64,000 bases of DNA. Origin: Litsea cubeba (lineage: Eukaryota > Streptophyta > Magnoliopsida > Laurales > Lauraceae). The notes beneath the pieces are model-generated. The model searched no databases. It worked only from the letters and a program-made list of their open reading frames with translations, and was not told the origin of the DNA. Where the stretch lies: positions 47,596,980 to 47,660,979 of the forward strand of contig CM022949.1 of assembly GCA_012931725.1 (NCBI GenBank), given 5' to 3'. The translations under genes and the position numbers were made by a program. This document shows positions 10,802 to 23,887 of this stretch, piece by piece. How positions within the stretch are numbered: position 1 is the first letter of the stretch; each line of letters begins with the position of its first letter.

Positions 10802-11899
10802 GGTGGACAAAAGCTCTCAATGCAAATTATTGGCCATCACTGGTTAGGCCATAAAGCTAGATTCTCCAGCTGAACTCTGATACCACTTTTATAAGATGAA
10901 CACAATGCTAATTATGGGTTCTCTCCTTCTACTTTTCTTAATGGTTAGTTTGAGAAAAAGGACTTTTCAGTTTTCAAGACAAACCGCAAAGACAATAGGA
11001 TGAAGATAGAATCTTATTGATCAACTATTACAAATGCATTACAAACTTCTCCCTAAATAGACAATTCACATCACCATGTAAATGCCCATTACAGCATTGT
11101 AGTAAATATACTAAACGCCCACTTACCTATTGTAATCTCCAATCCACTAAACTATAGTAATTGCCCACTACAAAGATGCAATTACATGCAAGGGAATATA
11201 AAAGGCCACACACTACCACTAATATGACAATTTATTTTTGCATTGCTTTCAATATGTATGCCTTTTTCTTGGATTGATCTTAACTCTTAATTTATCAAAA
11301 TAATTTCTGATTGCCTATACCCCAGAACTATGAACCTCAGATAGATCTAAATAGTTCAATGTAAGCAAAGGAAGTCATCACCAAAACCCTTGGTTAATCC
11401 TAGATCTGATACCCAGAAGAGCTACAATAATCCTTGGGTTTCTATAAAATAAATTGAAACAATGTTTATGAAGCCAAAATATGAAGGAGAAATGTTTTTT
11501 TTTTTTTTTTTTGTAGAACTAGTGGGATAGAAGTGGAGGAGAAGAATACCAGAAGTTGGAAGAAAACCAATTTCAAACTTTGGGATTTGTGTACAATATT
11601 ACTCATGCAAACAAATTTTCTTTATTTTATTATATTTAATGAAGAAACTGCAATCATGAGAATAAGTGTAAAGATCACACTCATATCCCTAAAATCCTAT
11701 AGAAATACCTCATAAAAAATAATCCTATACAAATAACCAAAGGCATTATGGTTTCATTACATCCATGTTCCTGAAGACAACCGAAATTTATAAAGTTACC
11801 AGTATCATCTTCTTTCATGTTCTTGTACAACAATCCGAGAATTTCTCGATGGTTTTTGGCAAGAGCAGAAGTTGTTTATGACGCAACCCGAATGAAGCC
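10802..11899. other. Non-coding DNA downstream of the F-box gene
   Basis: No recognised gene. This is probably 3' UTR and flanking sequence of the F-box gene. A poly-T run lies at about 11497-11514. Near 10875-10886 the minus strand reads TGGTATCAGAG, like a tRNA-iMet primer site, but no LTR end adjoins it. Confidence 0.5.
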
Positions 11900-11977
11900 T
11901 CATCCGACTTTACATATATCCCTTTGTGCCTTCCTTTGAGTTACTAAAACAATGGTATCCAATTTGACAGTCTTGTC
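11900..11977 (-). CDS. Last exon of the F-box gene, part after the insertion
   Basis: It continues the FBD sequence (DKTVKLDTIVLVTQRKAQ ... ICKVG) to a TGA at 11900-11902. Without the 10.5-kb element the frame runs straight on from 22474, which shows that the insertion split a coding exon. Confidence 0.7.
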   Translation of the reverse strand, partial: DKTVKLDTIVLVTQRKAQRDICKVG

Positions 11978-14790
11978 TGTCACACCCCCAAAATGTAAAC
12001 CGGAGTTATGCGTGAAATTAAGGCTAATTAAAAATTTCACAAACTTAATCAAATATAACTTAGCCCCAATCGTGTCCCAATTGGATCGAAGACCGTTGTG
12101 AGGTGTAAATATTTCCTCAAGTACATATAACAAATAGCGGAAGCTTATAAGTACAAATGGTATCTTAAAAGAGTATAGTTCGAGCAAATACTGAATAATA
12201 TAACTAGAGTTCAAGTTTGAGACTGTTAACAAAAGTATTAATTACAACATTAGGCCACACAAAACTTAGGCCTAATCAAAAGGATAAAAGAACCAAAAGA
12301 TGAAACTAAACAGATAAATCATTAAGGAACTCGTGTACGGGGGTCATCACGGCTAGATAATGTCGTCCGTACTGTACTCTACAGAGTCATCAGGCTGATC
12401 TGCCTGAACTTCCTCCGTCGTTTCCTCCTCCTCGTAATAGGAAGGCTTATGCACTAAGAGTAATATCATCAGACACGAAGGTCGGCAAGTAATATATATA
12501 AAACATCAATAGATATGCAGAACGAATCAGATTAGATAATACAATAGATAAAATCAGTAGAAATGCATTGCATTCAGAAGTAGTAATGCATAGCATTCGA
12601 ACCATAAACAGGCTAATAAGACATCTAACAAATAGGCAAGTCACAAAAGTTAATGCACCACGGATAGTTTCACATGACCCTCCGTACTCAACATGAGAGT
12701 TGTGATAGAGTGGCACGGGATGAAAACCCAGCAAGCAATCAGAATGATACCCTTTGAAACAGAAAAACCAAACATCAAACTTCTTCAGAAAGGGTATCTG
12801 ATGGTGTACATAGGGTATCTGATGGTGTACATCCATCTAAATAAAAAAAAAGTCGCACTGTGCAGACGTTCAAGCCAAAGTCCTCACACTAATGGTGCCC
12901 TGAGTGTGTTGGGCGTTTACAGCTAAGTGATGCCTAACACAAGAGTCCTAAACATATAATAGTGAGGGACTAGACTTTCTTGTGTGAACAAGATTCATCA
13001 AGTCATAGAGAACTACTTTTCCATCATTAAGTCAAACCAAAACAATCATTCTTCTTCAAAACATAAACATCATAAGTAGTTCTCGACAAGCTTTAAAATC
13101 AAAGCCATCTAGTCTTAACACTTTCATCGAACTTCAGAATAAACAGAACATCAAAAGGGATCCTAAGTTCATCATCTAAGTTCATCAATTAATCCCAAAC
13201 AATTAAAATAAACGATACTAAGGAACATGAGCATTTCATGCGGAAGGTAGCAAATGGTACAATTCGGAATCATAAGCGAATAGACAATCCAATCCTAAGT
13301 ATAAATGTTAATCCCGAAGCATCATACATCCCTACTTAGTCAATGAAAGGATTAAGGTTAGGGATACCCGGACGAACATTCTTCGTGCATAGATTTAAAG
13401 AAAGGTATCCCATTGTCCCGTACCGTTCAAGATTGAGTTAGAATGGATCCCGATGCAACCGGAATAACCATGAGGAACGTCGGCTCAAAACATCCCCATA
13501 TATAGTCAAATTAGTCCAAAATAGGCAGCCAAGGTCCCAATTAAGTCATAAACAAAATGGGTGAAAAAGTTCCTTCAAAAAGGAAAATCTCAGTTGAACA
13601 GGTCGACCCCCTTCATGTTCGGTCGACCTACCCCAGTTTCGGTCGACCCCCAGTTGTAAGTCAAAATTGCATGGACAGTAAAATGGTCAGGCTCAATGAA
13701 CCAGACCCTGTGTGTTCGGTCGACCGAGACCCCTTGTTCGGTCGACTGAATACACTGCGGAAACAGAATACAGGTTCTGTTCCTACAGTGAATTGGGTCC
13801 AATTCCATTCCCTCTTCTTTGAACCTGATATATGATCAAATCATGTATATAACAAGTTCATTATAATCCCATTCATTCATCTAATCAAGTCATTAACATC
13901 CTAATCCAATTCATTAAGCAAATGAGCATAATTATCATGTTTTCAATCATAAAATGTATCAATTGAGCAAGGTCAATCTAAATCATCAATTTTACATACC
14001 AATCAAGGAGAAACAAACATATCAATGATCATGATATATAAATTAACTTGCCTTTGATGAAGAGCTAATTGAAAGTACAAGGGAATTTTGGGAGAAAATC
14101 TCTTTCAAGCTGAAAGATGGAGAAAATAACTCTCAAACCCAAATCACTCCTACAAATGCATGCCAAGGGTTGAGGTGAGTCTCCTTAATTCATTTCTAAC
14201 CAAAAGGAAAAGGATTCACTAAGTCTACATGTCTTGAGAGCCTACCTTAGAGTTGTTGGTGGGTGAAAAGCTTGGAAAAGGGGATATTAGAGAACTTGGA
14301 AGCTTGGGGAAGATGATTAGAAGCTTCACCGGCGACGACGGAGCTCCGGGAGGTGTCGATAGTGAAGAGGTAGTGATGGTAACTGGGTTTGTTGAGATGC
14401 AACAATGAAATGAAAGAGAGGAAGTAAGAGATGAGTGAAGGGGCTTTATATTAGGTTTAGTTAAGTGTAAATATGGGTTTGGTCCTTAATGCTAATTTGA
14501 GGTTCTTCGACACGTCGGATTGCAACGCGACTGAAGGTAAATGTTCATGAAATGATGCGATCTACTCGATGCACCCAAACTCACAAAAACTCATAATCTC
14601 GATAAAACCCCTGAAAACTTCCCAAATTGCAAACCACTCCCCTACTGTACCCAAACGATCTCGGACTCGCGTGAGACTTCGCATGCGTGATCCATACGAT
14701 AAACCCGACTCGCTAAGACTCTAAGCAAACTTACTAACTAATCAAGCAATTAATTATAATTAACGATGGGTTAAGGGACGTGATGTTACA
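11978..14790 (-). repeat. 3' LTR of the chromovirus
   Basis: 2813 bp, collinear with 19680-22473 and differing by scattered substitutions and small indels. It holds a cluster of GGTCGACC words at 13601-13747. A duplicated GGGTATCTGATGGTGTACAT (about 12788-12830) is present here but single in the other LTR. Confidence 0.93.
13601..13747. repeat. GGTCGACC cluster in the chromovirus LTR
   Basis: Copies at 13601, 13621, 13641, 13718 and a variant (GGTCGACT) at 13740, within 150 bp. In the other LTR the same sites at 21284 and 21304 are kept, while others have become AGTCGACC (21324) and GGTTGACC (21401), partly CpG-type decay. Confidence 0.9.
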
Positions 14791-14791
14791 T

Positions 14792-14813
14792 ATTCCCCCC
14801 CCCCCCCCCCTTA
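14792..14813 (-). other. Polypurine tract of the chromovirus
   Basis: On the minus strand this is CCTAA followed by about 17 G and then AATA, directly before the LTR start TGTAACA. Plus-strand DNA synthesis starts at such tracts. The G-run length may be unreliable. Confidence 0.75.
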
Positions 14814-14835
14814 GGATATTTGGTCCTCCAAATCA

Positions 14836-17800
14836 CTAACACACCTCTGGTAATCGCTGTACCTCTGGCAATAACTGGGGATACTTCTCCTGGACCTGAT
14901 CTCTGAGTTCCCATGTAGCTTCTCTAGGACTATGATGTTCCCACTGTACCTTGACCCAATGAATGGTCCTAGTCCTGAGAACCTGTTCCTTTGTATCAAT
15001 GATCTTCTTCGGTCTCTCCACAAATGTGATGTCTGGCTGAACATCCAAAGGTTCATGATGTAGCACGTGTGAAGGGTCTGGAATGTACTTCCTCAGCATA
15101 GAGATATGAAAAACCTTGTGAACTCCTGCTAACTCTGCTGGTAGTATCAATCGGTATGCCACTTCACCAACGCGCATATCAATCTCAAACGGTCCCATGT
15201 ACCTCCGAGCCAATTTCTTTTTCTGACCGAATCTCATAGTTCCTCTAGTTGGTGAGACCTTGAGAAACACTTTATCCAACCTGGAATTGCAAATCTCTTC
15301 TATTCGGGTCTGCGTAGCTCTTCTGTCGGTCTCTTGCAATCTTCAGCCTGTCAATGATCTGTTTCACCTTCTCACTGGTATCACTGACGATCGAAAGTCC
15401 ATGAAAACTCCGAACACCAATCTCTTCCCAACAAATCGGGGTCTTGCACTTCCGTCCATATAGTGCCTCGAACGGTGCCATCCCGATATTGGAATGATAG
15501 CTGTTGTTGTAGGCGAACTCACACAAAGGAAGACTCTTCTCCTAGTCTTTCTCGAAATCAGGAACACATGCCCGCAACATATCCTCCGCAGTCTGATTGG
15601 TCCTCTCAGTCTGTCCATCCGTCTGCGAGTGATATGCAGTGCTGAAACTCAAGGTAGTGCCTAAAGCTACTTGCAAACTGACCCAAAATCTGCCTACAAA
15701 CCTCATGTCTCTGTCTGAAACAATGGAATCTGGAATTCCATGCAATCTAACGATACTCTCGATGTACTTGTATGCCAAAACATCCATGGATCCTTTCATT
15801 CTCATCGGAATGAAGTGTGCTGACTTGGTCAGTTTGTCAACAATCACCCAGATACTATCACTGTCTCTCGTGGGTGGTAATCCTGCCACGAAGTCCATGG
15901 TGATGTGCTCCCACTTCCATTCCGGTGTCTTCAAGGGTTGAAGTAATCCTGGAGGTTTTTTATGCTCAACTTTCACTTGCTGACACACTAGACATCTTGA
16001 GATAAATCCTGCAATGTCTTTTTTCATGTTGTTCCACCAGTAAAAACTCCTCAAGTTCTGATACATTTTGGTGCTCCCAGGGTGAATAGCATAATGAGAA
16101 TGGTGTGCCTCAACCATAATCTCGTTTCTCAAATCATGAACATACGGTACACACAATCTATCCTGGCAATACAACACTCCATCTATGAGTCTGAACTCTG
16201 TCATGTCTGCTATGTTGTCAATGACTCTGACTAACTCTGGATCCTCTCTCTGACTGTCTTTGATTATGCTAAGAATCTCTGGTTCCCAAGTAAGCATGTT
16301 AGCAACCATAATCCTCTCACTCTGAGGCTGGAACTCTATAGTCATATCTCTAAATAACTCTGTCAAAGACCACTCTACTGTCTGTAAATACCCGGTATTC
16401 GATGTCTTCCTGCTCAGTGCATCTGCTACTACATTAGCTTTCCCGGGATGATACTTTATCGGAAAGTTATAGTCTTTGATGTACTCCATCCATCTAGTCT
16501 GCCTCATGTTAAGATCCTTCTGCCCAAACAGGTACTGAAGACTTTTGTGATCTAAGTGAACCTCGAATTTCTCTCCGTACAGGTAGTGTCTCCACATCTT
16601 CAGTGCCATGACTACTGCTGCAAGTCCAAATCATGGGTAGCGTATCTCTTTTCATGCAATTTCAGCTGCCTGGAGCCGTAGGCCACTACTTTCCCTTCCT
16701 GCATGAGAACGCATCCCAGTCCAATGCCTGAAGCATCGGTAAAAATCACAAACCCTCCATTTCCTGTAGGCAAGGTAAGGATAGGAGCTGTAGTCAATAT
16801 GGTCCTCAACTCCTGAAAATTCTCTTCACACTTCTCTGACCACACAAAAGGGACATCCTTCCTTGTCAATTTGGTCAACGGGGCTGCTATACTGGAGAAT
16901 CCCTTCACAAATCTTCTGTAATATCCTGCTAAACCCAGAAAACTCCTGATATTTGACACAGACTTCGGACTCTGCCAACTGACTACTGCCTCAATCTTCA
17001 CTGGATCTACTGATAAACCTTCTCTAGAGATGATATGTCCAAGAAAGGACACTTGCTCAAGCCAAAACTCACACTTACTCAGCTTGGCATAAAGCTGATT
17101 CTCTCTCAGAATCTGCAGTGAACTCCTCAAATGCCCTTCATGCTCATCCCTGGACCTCGAATAGACTAGAACATCGTCTATGAATACAAATGTGAACCGA
17201 TCTAAGCATGGTGCAAAGATCCTGTTCATCAAAGCCATGAATACTCCCGGTGCGTTGGTCAGCCCAAATGGCATAACCAAGAACTCATAATGTACATATC
17301 TGGTCCTGAAGGCTGTCTTCTGCAAATCCTACTCCCTAACACGAATTTGATGGTAGCCTGATCTCAAATCTATCTTCGAGAAGTACTGTGAACCCTGTAA
17401 TTGATCAAATAACTCGTCTATCCTTGGTGGTACTTGTTCTTGATCGTAACCTGATTCAGCTGCTTGTAGTCTATGCTCATACGCATCGTACCATCCTTCT
17501 TCTTCACAAACAACACCGGTGCACCCCATGGTGATACACTCGGTCTCACAAATCCCTTGTCCAAGAGATCTTGCAACTGAGCTTTCAGCTCCCTTAGCTC
17601 TGCTAGGGCCATACGGTAAGGTGCTTTTGATATCGGTGCCGTCCCTGGCACAAGCTCAATCGTGAAATCAATCTCTCGAACTGGTGGTAATCCAGGTATT
17701 TCTTCCGGAAAGACATCCGGGAACTCACACACAACTGGAATATCCTCCACCCCTTTGGACAATTTATCCTCTGCGATAAATGCCACATAACCCTCACACC

Positions 17801-18290
17801 CACTCCTAATCAATCTATCTGCCCTCAAGGCTGAAATGATTCTAGTGGACATGGGTCTCCGCTCTCCAATAATCTCCACACTGTTTGCCAACACTTGTAA
17901 TCTAACTGTCTTGTTGAAGCAATCCATCACTGCTCTATAGGTGGATAACCAATCCATACCCAAAATCACATCAAAGTCTTTCATCCCAAGGATGATCAAG
18001 TCTGCAAATAGAACAAAGTTCTCTACCTGCACTTTGCATGCTGGATAATAGGATTCACACTGCACGGTTTTCCCTAAGGGAGTACTAACGAAGAGAATAT
18101 AATGCAATGGAGCTATGTCTCCCACCAAGCATGCAGCAAAGATAGGTGAAACAAAAGAGTGTGTGGAACCAGAATCAAATAAGACTCTAGCAGGTACATC
18201 TGAAATAGAGAGTGTACCTTCCACAACTCCTCCAACTTCCTCGCCTTCCTGCTGATCCAAGGCAAAAAGTTTGCCACGCTGATGAGGCAT
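14836..18290 (-). pseudogene. pol: Chromovirus pol: protease, reverse transcriptase, RNase H, integrase, chromodomain
   Basis: In coding order (right to left): aspartic protease with LFDSGSTHSFVS near 18176-18147; reverse transcriptase with the KKKDGTMRM region near 17500 and the active-site motif FIDDVLVYS near 17180; RNase H with FTDASGIGLG near 16735; integrase with a zinc-finger CLVCQQVK near 15990, a TMDFVAGLPP core and DGQTERTNQ near 15610; and a C-terminal chromodomain (PKKIIDTKEQVLRT ... WVKVQWEHHSPREATWE) near 15020-14870. Stops or shifts near 17326, 16610, 15541 and 15300 break the frame. The chromodomain places it among chromoviruses; the Tekay/Del assignment is from general resemblance. 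Confidence 0.9.
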
Positions 18291-19523
18291 CTGCTGTCCC
18301 TGGTGTCTGTACTGTTGACCCTGAGGCCTCTGTTGCCCCTAGGGCCTCTGTTGCCCTCTGCCTTGTGGTGGTGCATGAAGTCTAAGCTGCTGCTGCTGCT
18401 GTGCCTATCTCAAAGGCTGTGCTGCTAATGGTGGTCGAGGAGGAGCTGTGTTCCTCACACCTTGTCCGGTCTTCTTTGGGCAATCCTTAATCTGATGGCC
18501 CATCAGACCACACTCAAAGCAACCTCCTGTAATACATCTACACTCTGCTGTCGGGTGGTTCTTGCGACAATGATCACAACGGACCCCCGTTGTTGGACCT
18601 ACCCTAGGCCTCTTGGCCTGTTGCTGATTTTGCTGTTGTGGACGCTGCTGCTGATACTGGCCTGAACCTTGACTCCTAACCAGAGTCCGTGCCTGCTGAA
18701 GCTGCTGGGTATAGAGAGTCTTCTGCCGGATAGACTCTTCAGCCCAATATGCACGCTTCAGGTTTTCCTCATAAGTAGGCAGCGCGACCGATGTCACCTC
18801 CATCTTAATGTCAGGCCTCAATCCCCGAACAAATCTCATAATCTTATCCTCTTCAGTCCGTACTAAGGCCGGTGCAAACCTAGATAGGTTAATGAATCGC
18901 TGCTCATAGGTCTGAACGGTATCCTCTCATTGTAACAGGGACTCAAACTCCACAAGCTTCTGAGCTTGAATACACGGTGGAATGTACTTGGTGCGAAACT
19001 CTTTCTGAAATGATGTCCAAGCAGTGGCATCATCGATCGTATCTTAAGGTGTCTTCACTGATTTCCACCACATCTCCGCTACACCCCTGAACATATAGGC
19101 TGATAACTGTACTTGCTCCTGACTTGTGCACTGAAAGACATGGAAAATCTTTTCCATCTGTACTATCCACTCGTCAGCATCGAGGGGATCTTGATTCCCA
19201 TAAAAGACTGGCGGGTTTCTCTTCTTGAACTTATCGTACATGTCATTCGGGTCTGTAACCCGAGCTGGCATTACGACCTGTGCTGGTGGTGTTGGCCTTT
19301 GTAAGACCTGAAGCATCTGTGCCTGGAAGGTAGCCTGATCTTCCTGCTGTTTTGTCTGACTCTCTTTCTACTGGGTCTGATTCAGGGTTTGTGCTTCTTG
19401 TGAAATCACTAACGCTTGCATGATCTTGTTAAACCTGTCCTCAAAGGAGTCACTAACACTAGCATTAGCATTATTGCTCTCCGGGTTACCACTACTATTA
19501 GAGCGCATATTACGGCCAGCCAT
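18291..19523 (-). pseudogene. gag: Chromovirus gag with one zinc knuckle
   Basis: The likely start is the ATG at 19523 (MAGRNMRSNSSG). A retrotransposon-gag core follows (YDKFKKRNPPVFYGNQDP, DADEWIVQMEKIF, AEMWWKSV), then a Gln-rich stretch and a CCHC knuckle CFECGLMGHQIKDC near 18530. In-frame stops occur near 19370, 19045, 18930, 18403 and 18340. The frame then joins the protease. Confidence 0.85.
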
Positions 19524-19664
19524 CCTGAAACATAAGAAACATTAGTCCGATGGGACTCAATCTAACAATCAAACTATACAATCTACAAAAGCTAAGATAA
19601 CCAAAAGAAAACCAATCCTCACACGTCTTAGTTTTTACTTATTTTTAAATCTAGAAACAGTAAT

Positions 19665-19676
19665 GCTTTGATACCA
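19665..19676 (-). other. Primer binding site of the chromovirus
   Basis: The minus strand reads TGGTATCAAAGC, three bases inside the 5' LTR. It matches the tRNA-iMet site (TGGTATCAGAGC) except for one base. Confidence 0.8.
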
Positions 19677-19679
19677 ACT

Positions 19680-22473
19680 TGTCACGCCCCCAAAATGTAA
19701 ACCGGAGTTATGCGTGAAATTAGGGCTAATTAAAAATTTATCAAACTTAATCAAATATAACTTAGCCCCAATCGTGTCCCAAGTGGATCGAAGACCGCTG
19801 TGAGGTGTAAACATTTCCTCAAGTATATATAACAAATAGCGGAAGCTTATAAGTACAAATGGTATCTTAAAAGAGTATAGTTCGAGCAAATACTGAATAA
19901 TATAACTAGAATTCAAGTTTGAGACTATTAACAAAAGTATTAATTACAACATTAGGCCACACAAAACTTAGGCCTAATCAAAAGGATAAAAGAACCAAAA
20001 GATGAAACTAAACAGATAAATCATTAAGGCACTCGTGTACGGGGTTGTCACGGCTAGACAATGTCGTCCGTACTATACTCTACGGAGTCATCAGGCTGAT
20101 CTGCCTGAACTTCCTCCGTCGTTTCCTCCTCCTCGTAATAGGAAGGCTCGGTACCTATGCACCAAGAGTAATATCATCAGACACGAAGGTCGGCAAGTAA
20201 TATATATAAAACATCAATAGATATGCAGAACGAATCAGATTAGACAATACGATAGACAAAATCAGTAGAAATGCATTGCATTCAGAAGTAGTAATGCATA
20301 GCATTCGAATCATAAATAAACTAATAAGACATCTAACAAATAGGCAAGTCACAAAAGCCAATGCACCATGGATAATTTCACATGACCCTCCATACTCAAC
20401 ATGAGAGTTGTGGTAGAGTGGCATGGGATGAAAACCCGGCAAGCAATCAAAATGATATCCTTTCAAACAGAAAAACCAAACATCAAACTTCTTTAGAAAG
20501 GGTATCTGATGGTGTACATCCATCTAAATAAAAAAAGTCGCACTACGCAGACGTTCAAGCCAAAGTCCTCACACTAATGGTGCCCTAAGTGTGTTGGGCG
20601 TTTACAGCTAAGTGATGCCTGACACAAGAGTCCTAAACATATAATAGTGAGGGACAAGACTTTCTTGTGTGAACAAGATTCATTAAGTCACAGAGAACTA
20701 CTTTTCCATCATTAAGTCAAACCAAAACAATCATTCTTCTTCAAAACATAAACATCATAAGTAGTTCTCGACAAGCTTTAAAATCAAAGCGTCTAGTCTC
20801 AACACTTTCATCGAACTTCAGAATAAATAGAACATCAAAAAGGATCCTAAGTTCATCATCTAAGTTCATCAATTAATCCCAAACAATTAAAATAAACGAT
20901 ACTAAGGAACATGAGCATTTCATGCGGAAGGTACCGAACGGTACAATTCAGAATCATAAGCGAATAGACAATCCAATCTTAAGTATAAATGTTAATCCCG
21001 AAGCATCGTACATCCCTACTTAGTCAACGAAAGGATTAAGGTTCCGGATACTCGGATGAGCATTCTTCGTGCATAGATTTAAAGAAAGGTATCCCATTGT
21101 CCCGTACCGTTCAAGATTGAGTTAGAATGGATCCCGATGCAACCGGAATAACCATGAGGAACGTCGGCTCAAAACATCCTCATATATAGTCAAATTAGTC
21201 CAAATAGGTAGCCAAGGTCCCAATTAAGTCATAAACAAAATAGGTGAAAAAGTTCCTTCAAAAAGGAAAATTTCAGTTGAACAGGTCGACCCCCTTCAAG
21301 TTCGGTCGACCTACCCCGGTTTCAGTCGACCCCCAGTTGTAAGTGAAAATTGCGTGAACAGTAAAATGGTCAGGCTCAATGAACCTGACCCTGTGTGTTC
21401 GGTTGACCGAGACCCCTTGTTCGGTCGTACACTGCGGAAACAGAATACAGGTTCTGTTCCTGCAGTGAATTGGGTCCAATTCCATTCCCTTTTCTCTGAA
21501 CCTGATATATGATCAAATCATGTATATAACAAGTTCATTCTAATCCCATTCATTCATCTAATCAAGTCATTAACATCCTAATCCAATTCATTAAGCAAAT
21601 GAGCATAATTTTCATGTTTTCAATCATAAAAAGTATCAATTGAGCAAGGTCAATCTAAATCATCAATTTTACATTCCAATCAAGGAGAAACAAACATATC
21701 TCATGATATATAAATTAACTTGCAAATTAACTTGTCTTTGATGAAGAGCTAATTGAAAGTCCAAGAGAATTTTGGGAGAAAATCTCTTTTAAGCTGAAAG
21801 ATGGAGAAAACAACTCTCAAACCCAAATCACTCCTATAAATGCATGCCAAGGGTTGAGGTGAGTCTCCTTAATTCATTTCTAACCAAAAGGAAAAGGATT
21901 CACTAAGTCTACATGTCTTGAGAGCCTACCTTAGAGTTGTTGGTGGGTGAAAAGCTTGGAAAAGGGGATATTAGAGAACTTGGAAGCTTGGGGAAGATGA
22001 TTAGAAGCTTCACCGGCAACGACGGAGCTCCGGGAGGTGTCGACAATGAAGAGGTAGTGATGGTGGCTGGGTTTGTTGAGATGCAATAGTGAAATGAAAG
22101 AGAGGAAGTAAGAGATGAGTGAAGGGGCTTTATATTAGGTTTAGTTAAGTGTAAATATGGGTTTGGTCCTTAATGCTAATTTGAGGTTCTTCGACACGTC
22201 GGATTGCAACGCGACTAAAGGTAAATGTTCATGAAATGATGCGATCTACTCGATGCACCCAAACTCACAAAAACTCATAATCTCGATAAAACCCCTGAAA
22301 ACTTCCCAAATTGCAAACCACTCCCCTACTGTACCCAAACGATCTCGGACTCGCTTGAGACTTCGCACGCGTGATCCATATGATAAACCCGACTCGCTAA
22401 GACTCTAAGTAAACTTACTAACTAATCAAGTAATTAATTATAATTAATAATGGGTTAAGGACGGGATGTTACA
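19680..22473 (-). repeat. 5' LTR of the chromovirus
   Basis: 2794 bp, the partner of 11978-14790. Its decayed GGTCGACC cluster lies at 21284-21430. Left and right copies stay alignable over their whole length, with differences visible every few lines, so the insertion is not very recent. Confidence 0.93.
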
Positions 22474-22646
22474 TTATCTAAGAAAAACTTAACCATTTGC
22501 ATTTGCTCGTCATCGCCATAAAACCCACTCATCTTTATCATCTTGAGAAGATGAAAAACATATCCCGATGGCTGTATACCCATAAACCAGCCCCCCCCCG
22601 GCCGCGACCATGAACAACTATAACGACATTCAGGACTCCATTTAAC
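22474..22646 (-). CDS. Last (FBD) exon of the F-box gene, part before the insertion
   Basis: The acceptor AATTGACAG|GTTAAATGG at 22646 opens a frame through a G9 run and then SGYVFHLLKMIKMSGFYG and VKFFLDK. It stops at the gypsy LTR at 22473. The rest of the exon (TVKLDTIVLVTQRKAQRD, stop at 11900) continues at 11977 on the other side of the element. Confidence 0.7.
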
Positions 22647-22720
22647 CTGTCAATTTATAATTATATTGGATTTCAATAGAGCAGCAAGTGTTAATTGATA
22701 AACAGAATAGTAGAAATTAC

Positions 22721-22890
22721 TTAAGGTAAAGTAGACCAACCATGAGTTTCTCTAGGCAAGGAAAGTTCCAATTTGTGAACAAGTCATAAATATCAGACAG
22801 AGTATAGATGTTGAGAACTTCCAATTGTAGCTCTATCACATCAGAGAGAATAATTGGCAAATTCCCAGTTGCATATATTTTCATATCCTG
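22721..22890 (-). CDS. Middle exon of the F-box gene
   Basis: The frame reads MKIYATGNLPIIL, then IELQLEVLNIYTLSD and NWNFPCLEKLMVGLLYL, typical of the region between LRRs and FBD. The acceptor is either TTTCATAG (22904) or GGTACCAG (about 22886), and the donor is CCTTAA|GTAATT at 22721. The reading frame cannot be joined cleanly to the next exon without a shift. Confidence 0.6.
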
Positions 22891-23284
22891 GTACCTTTAA
22901 CCCCTATGAAACACAAAATAAATCAGATAAAAATATCAACAAGCTAGAAACCAAATTATCCATAAGATGCTTAAAAGGGCTTATTTGTTTGGAGGCGAAT
23001 TCCTACAAAGTCTAAGCAATGGCTTGGTATAAAAAGGGCTAAAATTGTAGTAGTAGAGGGAAAGACAAAGAAAGGGCGATCAAATTTAGTAGGAAATTAT
23101 TACCCAACCATCACCCTCTCTGTAATACACATTAGTTAGACCCTGCTTTACTAAGGTCCTATTTGTTTGCATATAATACATAGGAATTCATGCCCTATGT
23201 TAAAAATGAAGATCAAAGATGAATATCAAAAAATAAGCATAAATTAAAAAGCTTTTCCTTTTGTGGAAATAGAAACAAGAGAAG

Positions 23285-23426
23285 GTTTTTTTTTTTTTTT
23301 TTTATAACGCAGGGTTCCCAGTCCTATGGGCCAGAATAATCCATACGGCCTAGGAGAGAAAGCCGGGTAAAATTCCCATGTGGCCACAGTGTGGTAGTGC
23401 AGTTTCGAACCCGTAACCTTCGGGTG
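23285..23426 (-). mobile_element. tRNA-derived SINE, 5'-truncated, TSD CAAGAGAAG
   Basis: The minus strand carries a B-box-like ACGGGTTCGAAACTGC and ends in an A-run (about 23288-23303). Perfect 9-bp duplications CAAGAGAAG flank it at 23276-23284 and 23427-23435. No A box precedes the B box, so the 5' end is missing. It lies in an F-box gene intron. Confidence 0.7.
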
Positions 23427-23565
23427 CAAGAGAAGATGGAAGATAAATATCCAGCTATCTCCCTAGTTATTCAAATGTCCCATTTAAATTGCTTATTATC
23501 TCCTTCACCCCTCATTTCTTCAATAATCATATGAATGGAGCTTCTTTATGTTTTTGATTACGAGG

Positions 23566-23762
23566 TTCCCGATGGTATTTAACCCGATAAGACTATTACC
23601 CTAGGTGCACGCAAAAAACCCACACACAAGTGCACCGGGGCAAGTCTAGCTTGGGACACACCTACACCGGGCAAGTGTAGGGTGGGATCCAAACACATGA
23701 CGTGGGGAGCAAACACATGCCTTATGCAACTCAGCCAATACCCAGGTGGATAGATGGAACTC
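23566..23762 (-). mobile_element. Second SINE-like element
   Basis: The minus strand has an A-box-like TGGCTGAGTTGCATAAGG followed about 35 bp later by a B-box-like GTGTTTGGATCCCAC, the layout of a tRNA-derived promoter. A body with GACTTGCCCCGGTGCAC recalls plant Au-type SINEs. No clear tail or target duplication was found. Confidence 0.4.
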
Positions 23763-23887
23763 ATTTAGCCATGACTTCCTATGTAATCTACGTAACCAAA
23801 CATGCCTACAACATTCAATACAGAGTAAGCAAGCAAACTGGCAGGAAAAAAATCAATAAATAAATAAGAGCAGGGATGAAAAATTAC

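Larger units (their letters stand above)
11978..22473 (-). mobile_element. Ty3/gypsy chromovirus (Tekay/Del-like), complete with two LTRs
   Basis: The 10,496-bp element has LTRs at 19680-22473 (5' for this strand) and 11978-14790 (3'), both TGTAAC...TGACA on the minus strand. It has a primer site next to the 5' LTR, a G-rich polypurine tract next to the 3' LTR, gag and pol between, and a C-terminal chromodomain that marks chromoviruses. Target duplication is TTGTC (11973-11977) against TTATC (22474-22478), one mismatch. Several in-frame stops and shifts in gag and pol make it inactive. It lies in the same orientation as the F-box gene it disrupts. Confidence 0.92.

Noticed and set aside
10874..10886. 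Primer-site-like TGGTATCAGAG on the minus strand
   Set aside because: No LTR end with CA adjoins it and no LTR pair is present; chance or a remnant too short to support.
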